Source: Clostridia bacterium (GTDB lineage Bacteria; Bacillota; Clostridia; Oscillospirales; Acutalibacteraceae). Taken from it: a stretch of 51,254 nucleotides of DNA. Where the stretch lies: NCBI GenBank assembly GCA_017521365.1, contig JAFXCT010000126.1, forward strand, positions 1 through 51,254. Reading direction: 5' to 3'. This document shows, in pieces, positions 23,981 to 31,477 of the stretch; within the stretch, counting starts at the first letter, position 1; the number at the start of each line of letters is the position of its first letter. The position numbers were made by a program, and so were the translations under genes. The notes below the pieces were generated by a model. It was not told where the DNA came from and ran no database searches. It saw nothing but the letters and a program-made list of their open reading frames with translations.

Positions 23981-25576
23981 TTATTTCTTTGCTTTGCGTG
24001 CTTCGATTTCAGCAACCATTTCACGCTGACGCTTTTCTGTGATTGTGTAGAAGAACATCGGTACTGCACAGGCAAACATACTGATAACACCGGAAAGGAT
24101 AAGAACGTTCCAGAGTGCATCAGCGTTGCCGACGGTGTACGTTTTGGTATCAATCTGTGCAATGCTAAGAGCCATAACGCCGATGAATGCACCGACAGCC
24201 ATACCGATTTTGTTGATAAGGGTCTGCATTGCAAAGCAGATACCCTCGCCTCTCTCACCTGTTTTCCACTCGAGGTAGTCAACGGTATCACCGATCATAG
24301 CGTAGGTGATGATGTTGTTGACACCCTGGGGAATACCGAGGAGAACAAGACCGACTGCACAAATAGCAATCTTCCACGGTGCGTCGTAGCCGACGAAATA
24401 CATTATAGCCATAACAACGCCGCCGAAGAGGTGAACAACGATATATGACCACTTCTTTGTGAACTTCTTGGACATCCACGGAACGAGAAGAGAAGCAACA
24501 AGACCACCGGGAACAACAAGAAGAGTGATTACGCCGTAAAGACCTTCGTTCTGAAGGATGTACTTTGCAAAGTAAAGACCGCCTGTGTAAGAGTAAACCA
24601 TTCTTGCACCGCCGAGAACGCCGGAAAGAACGATGAGAAGAAGCTCTTTGTTTCTGAAAAGGAGCTTGAGGTTGTGACCGAATGAGGGAGGATTATCGTC
24701 TGAAGTGAATCTCTCTTTTGTGTTCTTGAAGCCGTAGAAGAACATCGGAACAGCGGAAACAACAAGAACAACGGCACAGATAAAGTAAACGATTTTGAGG
24801 GTATCTGCGTTTGAAATTTCCTGACCCTTCATAACCGTGCCGACGAATGTATTTGCGGCTTCTTCAGCGGTAATGCCCTGGTTCTTGACCATATTTGCAA
24901 TCGCCTCTGCCTTATCCTGCATAATAAGGGCAATATCGTCAACCGTGTACTTGAACTTAGCTGTTACTGCGCCGGTTATCATAGGAACGAAAACGGTAAC
25001 AATACCGGCACCGACTGTACAGAACATACGGGCAACCGTAAGAATGTTACCACGGACAGTTGTGTCATTAGTAAGGCAGGTTGAAAGTCCCCAGTAAGGA
25101 ACATCTGCAATAGTGTAAAGAACAGACCATACAACGTAAAGAACTGCTATTGTGACAAAGGTCTGTGTAGTCTTTGAGCCGTCGTAAACAGCTTCTGCGC
25201 TGAAAACGGGAAGGAAGCACAGAATTGTTGAAATTGCAATAGGAACAGCCATCCACTTAAGATAAGGACGGCACTTGCCCCACTTTGTACGGGTTTTGTC
25301 AACAACGCTGCCCATAATGGGGTCGTTGAAAGCGTCGAAAACACGGGCAGCAAGCATAAGGATAGCAACGGCTACCGCACCGCTTATGTGACCGACCTTA
25401 ACACCGTCTGCACCGAAGAGAAGGGCATCTGTCATAAATACTGTGATGTACGAGCCGATAATTGTACAGATGAAATTCTGACCGAAACCGGCAATACTGT
25501 ACGCAACTGCTTCCTTCGGCTGAACACCCTTACCGGGAGTTGTGCCGAAGAGCTTGTGAAGAAAAGAAGAATTCAC
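23981..25576 (-). CDS. GPH-family sugar:cation symporter (MFS superfamily)
   Basis: Twelve-helix secondary transporter of the glycoside-pentoside-hexuronide family (MelB/XylP/GusB relatives). The 531-residue product shows the family signature FDAFNDPIMGSVVDKTRTKWGKCRPYL-type sequence near residues 75-105 and GIPQGVNNIITYAMIGDTVDYLEWKTGERGEG-type sequence near 420-450, with about 12 hydrophobic segments. A polar insertion near residues 215-255 makes it slightly longer than average. Start is GTG at 25576 with GGAGG eight bases before; no ATG fits. It follows the ADP-ribosylglycohydrolase-like gene by 65 bases and converges with the alpha-galactosidase. Confidence 0.92.
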   Translation of the reverse strand: MNSSFLHKLFGTTPGKGVQPKEAVAYSIAGFGQNFICTIIGSYITVFMTDALLFGADGVKVGHISGAVAVAILMLAARVFDAFNDPIMGSVVDKTRTKWGKCRPYLKWMAVPIAISTILCFLPVFSAEAVYDGSKTTQTFVTIAVLYVVWSVLYTIADVPYWGLSTCLTNDTTVRGNILTVARMFCTVGAGIVTVFVPMITGAVTAKFKYTVDDIALIMQDKAEAIANMVKNQGITAEEAANTFVGTVMKGQEISNADTLKIVYFICAVVLVVSAVPMFFYGFKNTKERFTSDDNPPSFGHNLKLLFRNKELLLIVLSGVLGGARMVYSYTGGLYFAKYILQNEGLYGVITLLVVPGGLVASLLVPWMSKKFTKKWSYIVVHLFGGVVMAIMYFVGYDAPWKIAICAVGLVLLGIPQGVNNIITYAMIGDTVDYLEWKTGERGEGICFAMQTLINKIGMAVGAFIGVMALSIAQIDTKTYTVGNADALWNVLILSGVISMFACAVPMFFYTITEKRQREMVAEIEARKAKK

Positions 25577-25641
25577 CGCATATACCTCCGTTAAGTTGAT
25601 TTTATAATTATATCACAGCTAACTGAATATTACAAGTATAA

Positions 25642-27006
25642 TTATATATGTTCAAGCGTTAATTCGACAGCCTTTTCTATGCTGACCGTTTCCGAACCGA
25701 AAAGCGAGGTGTGGATTTTGCCGTTAACTGGCTTTTTCCAGTATTCGTCTATGCCGTCTATGCCGTTTCGCATACCGAGAATTGAGCCGACGGTTGCGCC
25801 GTTGCAATCGGTATCAAAAGCCATACCCACGGCAATACAGATTGATTTGCCGAAATCTCCGCCGCCGTAAAGAAGCGCAGCGGTAACTATCATAGCGTTG
25901 GAAATTACGTGGCACCAGCCGTGGTCGGTGTGCTCGTCGTAAGCAGAGTGAATAATATCGAAGCAACCGTCAACCGTTACGCCGCTTTTGCAGGCGTTCA
26001 AAATACCCGTAACGGACTCGTAAAGGCGTGAGGACTGCGGAATCTGTGCAAGACCGCCGAGAATTATATCCTCAATATTATCCGTAACTGCGGCACAGGC
26101 TATCATAGCCGAAGCAAACATTTCACCGTAGATACCGTTCTTTGTGTGCGATATTCTTGCATCTCTGTATGCCATTTCAGCCGCTTCCTCGGGCTTGCCG
26201 GGGTTGATATAGCCGAAATAGTCACCTCTTATCTGTGCGCCTATCCACTCACGGGCAACGTTTTTATACATTGCAGACGAGGGCGGCATAATACAGTTGA
26301 TAAAGTTGATATAAGCCGTTCTTTCGGCGGTAAAGTAAGAGTGGACAGACTGGCTTTTAAGCCACATTGAAGCTACGTCCTCCGACTCAAAATCCCTGTC
26401 GAATTCTTCAATAAGCTTCTGTGCCATAACGACGTAGTTTGTGTCATCGTCAACGGGCATACCGTCCACCGTATCGGCATAGCACTTATTGCGAAGCCAG
26501 AATTTATAGTGTGAGCAGACCTCGTTTGTGATATCGGTGCTTAAGATATACCTGTGCATAGGATAATTGCCTGTTTCCTTGAGCAAGGGAATAAGCTCGT
26601 TGCTTCTGATGCACTCGACGGGTTTACCGAGAAGACAGCCGCAGGCTCTGCCCGTCCACGCACCGAGAAGCTTTTTACGCAGAGTATCATTATCGGGCAT
26701 AACAGACTCAAAGCTATGCGGTTTACGCAAGGCTTTTATTTCGTCAAGTTCATTTGGCTCGTTGTATTTATAGTCCTTTCTTATATCTGCATTAAGGACG
26801 ATATCAAAAAGCACGTCGCTCAGCCTCGATTTGTATTCGCCGTTATCAAGCTGAGCAACCGCCTCAAAAAGAGGCTTGTATTTTTCGATATTGAGGCCTT
26901 CCTCGCAGGACTGAACGTACTCCTTCATAATATCCGACGGATAGCTGCCGAAGCCGTCAACGCTGTTGTAATCATATTTGATTTTTGGGTTATTGTTTTT
27001 CGCCAT
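25642..27006 (-). CDS. ADP-ribosylglycohydrolase-fold protein
   Basis: All-helical ADP-ribosylglycohydrolase (DraG/ARH) fold, 454 residues. The domain starts near residue 110 with LLGAWTGRACGCLLGKPVE; metal-site motifs are DDDTNYV near residue 190 and FDTDCNGATVGSILG near residue 410, both intact. The N-terminal 100 residues are family-specific extra sequence. No signal peptide. The gene precedes a GPH sugar symporter in the same direction, so a role on an imported N- or O-glycoside is as likely as classical de-ADP-ribosylation. AGAGGTGATTTTTT precedes the ATG. Confidence 0.88.
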   Translation of the reverse strand: MAKNNNPKIKYDYNSVDGFGSYPSDIMKEYVQSCEEGLNIEKYKPLFEAVAQLDNGEYKSRLSDVLFDIVLNADIRKDYKYNEPNELDEIKALRKPHSFESVMPDNDTLRKKLLGAWTGRACGCLLGKPVECIRSNELIPLLKETGNYPMHRYILSTDITNEVCSHYKFWLRNKCYADTVDGMPVDDDTNYVVMAQKLIEEFDRDFESEDVASMWLKSQSVHSYFTAERTAYINFINCIMPPSSAMYKNVAREWIGAQIRGDYFGYINPGKPEEAAEMAYRDARISHTKNGIYGEMFASAMIACAAVTDNIEDIILGGLAQIPQSSRLYESVTGILNACKSGVTVDGCFDIIHSAYDEHTDHGWCHVISNAMIVTAALLYGGGDFGKSICIAVGMAFDTDCNGATVGSILGMRNGIDGIDEYWKKPVNGKIHTSLFGSETVSIEKAVELTLEHI

Positions 27007-27067
27007 AAAAAATCACCTCTGCAAATAATCTTATCATATTAACGTTATTTTGAAAAGACATTAAATA

Positions 27068-27096
27068 TTGATTTTATTCAAAACAACTGTTACAAT
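27068..27096 (+). promoter_or_regulatory. sigma-A promoter of the beta-helix gene
   Basis: TTGATT (27068-27073), 17 bases, TACAAT (27091-27096) with extended TGT. About 25 bases before the ATG and its GGAGGTAAGAAAT site. Confidence 0.82.
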
Positions 27097-27120
27097 ACTG
27101 TTCATACGGAGGTAAGAAAT

Positions 27121-28788
27121 ATGCTTCAATTGTTCAGATTCTTATTCAGATGCTTTATTACTTTGTCGATAAGCTTTTCTTCGGTTTTCTCACCCGCAGT
27201 TATTGCACCGCCTACGGACGGATTGGATTTAGGCGTGCTTGAATACCCGAAAGAAGCGGTAAAAACGCTTGAGGTATGGGACATTACGGTTGAGGAGCTC
27301 AAATCCCGAGCCGATTCGGACAAGGAGCTTTACGAGTCCGCACAGGGTTACGAGGACGTGAACGGAATTGTGGTTTCGCCCTATTACACGGCGAAAATCG
27401 GCGAAAAAGATATTCCCGTCTATGCCGCAACGGTTTTCCTCGGCGAAACGCAGTACGGCGAGCTTCATTCCTTTTCGGAAGTATATCTTGAGGAAGGCGA
27501 AGAGTTTTCGTTCAATATTGAGCTCACCTCAAAGGATTTCAGAATAAGGGATGCCATCTGTCTGCCCGAAAAGCTCGGAGTAAAGGCAAAATGCTCGGGC
27601 GGTGTTATGGCGGCGAGCATAGACGGCTTCGGCATATACACCTTCCTTTTCAACTCCGCCTCGCAGGAATGTGCTTACACGCTTTTTGTCAGAGAAAAAA
27701 TTGACGAGGAGGCTGAAATCAAGGCATATCAGCAGCAATACGGCGAGGATAATGTTCTTGTCGTTGAAAGCGGGCTGCTCGAAATTCCCTACGCCTGCTT
27801 CTATCAGATGAACAACACGGTTGTTTACCTCAAGCAGGGAGCTTACGTGCTCGCACAGCACGTTTATGACATTATGAGTGAGGAGGATGAAATGCGCCAC
27901 GCTGACCCGGATGCGTTTTACCTCAACGCCTTCGGTCTGTCCCGTCACCCGTTTGTAAACTTCTACAAATGCGACAACATAAAATTCGTCGGCAGAGGCG
28001 TGCTTGACCTTTCCCACCTCGACCGCAGAGAGCGCAGAGGCCTTGTTTTTACCGAGTGCAGCAACATTGAGGTAAGAGGAATGAAAATTGTCAACTCGCC
28101 CGAATGGTCGTTTATCAGCTACCGCTGTCAGAACTTAAATATTAAGGACGTTGACATTTTCGGCTACAGACAGAATTCCGATGCATTTGCAATCTGTAAC
28201 ACGCAGGGCGGTCTGATTGAACGCTGCTTTGCCCGAAGCGGCGACGACCTTTTTGACGTCAAGGCACTCGGTGCTGCCGAACCCTCCGCAAGTGAAAACA
28301 TCACCTTTACCGACTGCGTAGCCTGGGGCGGAAAGGCAAGGTGCTACGGCATACACGGCGAGGTAAACAGAGCAATCCGCAACATCACCTTCAAGGACAG
28401 CGCAGTAATCTGCCGAGATGCAACGTGGAACAACGAAAGAATAGCCTCGCTTGCGGTTATCGTTGAGCTTGCCGAAGGCAGTATTGACGGCGTTACCTTT
28501 GACAACATTGAAATTTTCCGTGACGACGGCAGAGCTATGGCGTGCGTAATATTCACGGAAGAAATCGGCGATATGGACACCGTGCCGATTTATAATTTCA
28601 CCGCTGACAATGTTGTTTTCAAAAACATAACCTACAATGCGGCTATGAAGCCCAAATTCTCCGCTGCAAACGAAACAAATACAGTTAACGTAACGGTTGA
28701 AAACGTAAAATTCCAGGGCTTCAATTCCGCCAAGCACAGCCGGCTGATGTTTGAGCAGGACGAATTTGCGAACGTGACGTACAGATAA
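27121..28788 (+). CDS. exported GH28-like right-handed beta-helix protein
   Basis: Probable extracellular polysaccharide-degrading enzyme of the pectin-lyase-like superfamily. The 555-residue protein has an N-terminal export signal (LFRFLFRCFITLSISF), a beta-sandwich-like domain to about residue 220, and a parallel beta-helix with repeating strands (NIKFVGRGVLDLS, CSNIEVRGMKIVNSPEW, CQNLNIKDVDIFG). GH28-like acids appear as YRQNSDAFAI and ARSGDDLFDV; the histidine motif is YGIHGEV, not the classical GHG. This resembles dextranase/GH49- or GH28-related families with altered active sites. Substrate not assigned. Confidence 0.72.
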   Translation: MLQLFRFLFRCFITLSISFSSVFSPAVIAPPTDGLDLGVLEYPKEAVKTLEVWDITVEELKSRADSDKELYESAQGYEDVNGIVVSPYYTAKIGEKDIPVYAATVFLGETQYGELHSFSEVYLEEGEEFSFNIELTSKDFRIRDAICLPEKLGVKAKCSGGVMAASIDGFGIYTFLFNSASQECAYTLFVREKIDEEAEIKAYQQQYGEDNVLVVESGLLEIPYACFYQMNNTVVYLKQGAYVLAQHVYDIMSEEDEMRHADPDAFYLNAFGLSRHPFVNFYKCDNIKFVGRGVLDLSHLDRRERRGLVFTECSNIEVRGMKIVNSPEWSFISYRCQNLNIKDVDIFGYRQNSDAFAICNTQGGLIERCFARSGDDLFDVKALGAAEPSASENITFTDCVAWGGKARCYGIHGEVNRAIRNITFKDSAVICRDATWNNERIASLAVIVELAEGSIDGVTFDNIEIFRDDGRAMACVIFTEEIGDMDTVPIYNFTADNVVFKNITYNAAMKPKFSAANETNTVNVTVENVKFQGFNSAKHSRLMFEQDEFANVTYR

Positions 28789-28789
28789 A

Positions 28790-28853
28790 CTAAGTTTGCC
28801 GTACGGCAAACCCGGCAAACTTAACTTCACTTTCGCTTTTGCGAAAACTTCAC
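28790..28853. repeat. palindromic intergenic repeat, AGTGAAGTT family, copy 2
   Basis: Immediately after the beta-helix gene. AAGTTTGCC (28792-28800) pairs with GGCAAACTT (28814-28822); then AACTTCACT (28823-28831), the palindrome TTTCGC-TTTT-GCGAAA, and AACTTCAC (28846-28853). It is a shorter version of the element at 16831-16967 and lies in the same position, just behind a plus-strand gene stop. Confidence 0.85.
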
Positions 28854-28870
28854 CAATCAGATACATACAA

Positions 28871-28908
28871 AAGGACAGAGAACGTTGAAATTCTCTGTCC
28901 TTGTATTT
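28871..28908. terminator. bidirectional terminator between beta-helix and HAD genes
   Basis: AAGGACAGAGAA (28871-28882), 8-base loop, TTCTCTGTCCTT (28891-28902), then GTATTTTT. A 12-base perfect stem between convergent genes. Confidence 0.88.
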
Positions 28909-28915
28909 TTATGAT

Positions 28916-29665
28916 TTAAGCTAACGAAAGCTCTTTTTCTATCAGCTCTCCGACACCGAGGGTGATAAAATCGGCAAGAGCTTTGATTTGGTCAACGCCG
29001 TTTTCCATTGCGTACGAGCGGAATTCCCTTATCATATCGCTGTCGTTGATATTGTCGCCCACGGCAATTATATCGGAATAATCAGCACCGAGATAATCGG
29101 CAAGAATGCGAAGACCCTGCGCCTTGTTCATATCCGCTCTGACAATATCTATACACGTGCCGTTCTGCAAGGCTTTAAGGCTTTCTCCGAAATGCTCGTC
29201 AATAAGCTTTGTGACCCTTGCCGCTGTTTCAAAGTTCGGTAAAGCCGTGCTTATCTGGCTGAAATACGGCACCTCCGGCATTGTTGCGAGGGCAAAATCG
29301 GTTTCATCCTCACGCTCGCTTTCCTCTGCATAAACCTTGCAGGCAAAGGCGGTATCTGCCTTAGCCCAGGGGCAGCCCCAGCCAAGCAAAGCTTTTATTA
29401 AGGGTGGGGCAAGAGCACCGTCGCACCGTGTTTCGGACACAACCGTACCGTCCGTTTTCATTATGGTGGCACCGTTATCGGCAATCAGAAAATCGCAGGG
29501 AAACTGCTGCCTGTTATAAAGCTCGATAACATCCTCACGGAATCTGCCGCTGATAAGCGCAAACACGTTGCCCTTACTGCGCCAGAGCTGGAGCTTCTGC
29601 TTTTTCGCTTCGTCAATTCCGTTGTGGTTTAAGGTTCCGTCGTAATCACTGCCGATTATTTTCAC
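28916..29665 (-). CDS. HAD-superfamily Cof-type phosphatase
   Basis: Cytoplasmic phosphatase of the Cof/YidA group acting on sugar phosphates or flavin-type phosphates. The 249-residue product has motif I GSDYDGTL (nucleophile and acid/base aspartates) at the N-terminus, motif II ALISGRF, and motif III/IV AVGDNINDSDMI near residue 205, with a C2-type cap between. Start chosen at GTG 29665, giving MKIIGSDYDGT with GGGTGAT upstream; GTG 29674, overlapping the previous stop as GTGA, is the alternative. Translationally coupled to the upstream membrane protein gene. Confidence 0.87.
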   Translation of the reverse strand: MKIIGSDYDGTLNHNGIDEAKKQKLQLWRSKGNVFALISGRFREDVIELYNRQQFPCDFLIADNGATIMKTDGTVVSETRCDGALAPPLIKALLGWGCPWAKADTAFACKVYAEESEREDETDFALATMPEVPYFSQISTALPNFETAARVTKLIDEHFGESLKALQNGTCIDIVRADMNKAQGLRILADYLGADYSDIIAVGDNINDSDMIREFRSYAMENGVDQIKALADFITLGVGELIEKELSLA

Positions 29666-29670
29666 GCTAA

Positions 29671-31347
29671 TCACCCGATTGTACAAGAAATAATTTCCTT
29701 ACCAGAATGGGTCAGCGTTACGCTGTCCCCTGCCTCTATGAGAAGCATATTTTCGTTTTCCGCCGCTTTGGCCCTGAAAGCGTTGCCGTTTTTATCGAAA
29801 AGATAAATATAGGTATTGCCGCCAATATCAATATATTTCACATTGTCAACCGTGATTTGAGTTTCCGTTATATCCTCATCACGGAAGCTGCTCTCAATTC
29901 CGAGCGCAGACTTGTATTTTTCGATACATTCCGCCTGCGTTGCGGCTGTTGCAACTATATTGTACTGCTCAACGCTTACCGCTGCATACAGCTTTACAAG
30001 ACCGCCCGAATCCTTGAGCACCATTATGTATGTAGGATTGCCGTCAACGTTGATAAGCGACGGGAAGGAGGCCTGATAGCCCTTTTCCTGCACCTCGCCC
30101 TCGGCGGCAGACATAGCGGACTTTTCGTCGGCACCCGCAACGGAATAGTAACGGCTTTCGCCCGTTCTTTCGTTGGCAAGCAGGAAGCCGATATTTGAGC
30201 TGTCACCGTTTACAGAGGTTACGCCAGTATAAATCCAGATATCGCCGTCCTTGGCAACGTAGCCGTAGTCGCAAGCCGGTGTTTCGTCGTCAGCTTCCTC
30301 GTCAGACAAATAGTACGTGGTTATCTGCTTGCAGTCCTTCTTGGCAAAAAGGCTGTTGAGATAGCCGTTTTGCAACGTGCCGTACCAGTTGTACTGCTCA
30401 CAGATAAGGTCACCGTAATAAACGACGTCCACCCATTGCGGAATACTGTCCAGACAGTATTTGGCGCTTTCGCCGGATATGGGGTCAAGCACGATACAGC
30501 CCGTTACGGTTTTACCGCCAAAGAGCATAACCGTGTTCTCGAAAACGGTTGCAACGTAGCAAGGCTCGCCGTCCTCATCAATTTCAAAGTGAAGGTTTTC
30601 AAACAGCGTTGTGGGATACGCCCTGCGGAGATAGCGGTACGCATCCTCAAGGAAATATGCGGAGGGAACGTATTTCATCCCTTCGGTTCTGACAAACGAG
30701 GCCGACATTGAAACCGGGTCAACCGTTACGTAGCCTATAACACCCTCATCCCTGTTGTTTATCCATTTGAAAAAATCCGCATACATAAGCGCAGAAACCT
30801 TGACGGGCTTGCCGTCATAATCAATCTGCGTGTAATTGTCGGAAACATCAAACTGGCTTACAACGTCGGACAACGCACCGATTTCACGGTCGCCGAGCAT
30901 CTTTGCGGAAGACGTGTCCATAAGCGCAATTGAATCCGTACCGACCGACTCTGCAATGTCTTTGGAAAAATCCGCATTGCTGACCTTAAGTATTTTTGCA
31001 TAATCCGTTGCGTTCATTACCGTACTTCCGCAGAATGAGATAATTGCGGTAAGCACAATAAGGGCTATGGGCGGAATATAGTATTTTATATTGAAATTGA
31101 ATTTCGTGTGCTTTTTGGTACGACCCTTGGAGCCGGTTTTCTCGCTGACCGTAACCCAACCGAAATCCTTGCGGCCCTTTACAAGCCGCACAACACGTAT
31201 AAAAACGAACAAGGCAAAGGCAGCAAGCAACCACATTACCGGATTCTGAACGTTAACGGCGGGACAGAAAATAAACAGGCACAGCGCCGTGACGACGGCA
31301 GTTACAAGCAAGCCGATTATATACGAAAAGAAATTAATTTTCTTCAT
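29671..31347 (-). CDS. membrane protein with large external domain, unknown
   Basis: No family recognised. The 558-residue product has three hydrophobic segments near the N-terminus (IIGLLVTAVVTALCLFIF, WLLAAFALFVFIRVVRLV, and YIPPIALIVLTAIISFCG), with a basic cytoplasmic stretch between the second and third. About 430 external residues follow, rich in aromatic and acidic beta-strand sequence (WIYTGVTSVNGDSSNIGF, SLINVDGNPTYIMVLKDSGG), which may contain PepSY-like repeats. ATG 31347 has AAAGGAG eight bases upstream; a GTG nine bases earlier overlaps this region. It has its own promoter and is coupled to the HAD phosphatase. Confidence 0.7.
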   Translation of the reverse strand: MKKINFFSYIIGLLVTAVVTALCLFIFCPAVNVQNPVMWLLAAFALFVFIRVVRLVKGRKDFGWVTVSEKTGSKGRTKKHTKFNFNIKYYIPPIALIVLTAIISFCGSTVMNATDYAKILKVSNADFSKDIAESVGTDSIALMDTSSAKMLGDREIGALSDVVSQFDVSDNYTQIDYDGKPVKVSALMYADFFKWINNRDEGVIGYVTVDPVSMSASFVRTEGMKYVPSAYFLEDAYRYLRRAYPTTLFENLHFEIDEDGEPCYVATVFENTVMLFGGKTVTGCIVLDPISGESAKYCLDSIPQWVDVVYYGDLICEQYNWYGTLQNGYLNSLFAKKDCKQITTYYLSDEEADDETPACDYGYVAKDGDIWIYTGVTSVNGDSSNIGFLLANERTGESRYYSVAGADEKSAMSAAEGEVQEKGYQASFPSLINVDGNPTYIMVLKDSGGLVKLYAAVSVEQYNIVATAATQAECIEKYKSALGIESSFRDEDITETQITVDNVKYIDIGGNTYIYLFDKNGNAFRAKAAENENMLLIEAGDSVTLTHSGKEIISCTIG

Positions 31348-31374
31348 TTTCCCCACTCCTTTAATTTTGCTTTT

Positions 31375-31403
31375 ATATTACCACAGTTTTTCGGGAAGCA
31401 CAA
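31375..31403 (-). promoter_or_regulatory. sigma-A promoter of the membrane protein-HAD operon
   Basis: On the minus strand TTGTGC (31398-31403), 17 bases, TAATAT (31375-31380), with extended TGG before the -10. Confidence 0.7.
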
Positions 31404-31445
31404 CGGGATTAAGTGAAAATTTTTACGGTGCGATTTGCACAGCAA

Positions 31446-31471
31446 AACGCCCACGGTAAACCGCAGGCGTT
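31446..31471 (-). terminator. terminator of the RR-HK-GH95 operon
   Basis: On the minus strand AACGCC, T, GCGG, TTTA, CCGT, G, GGCGTT, then TTGCTG. A two-part stem located seven bases after the GH95 stop; the T tract is short. Confidence 0.6.
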
Positions 31472-31477
31472 AAAAAA

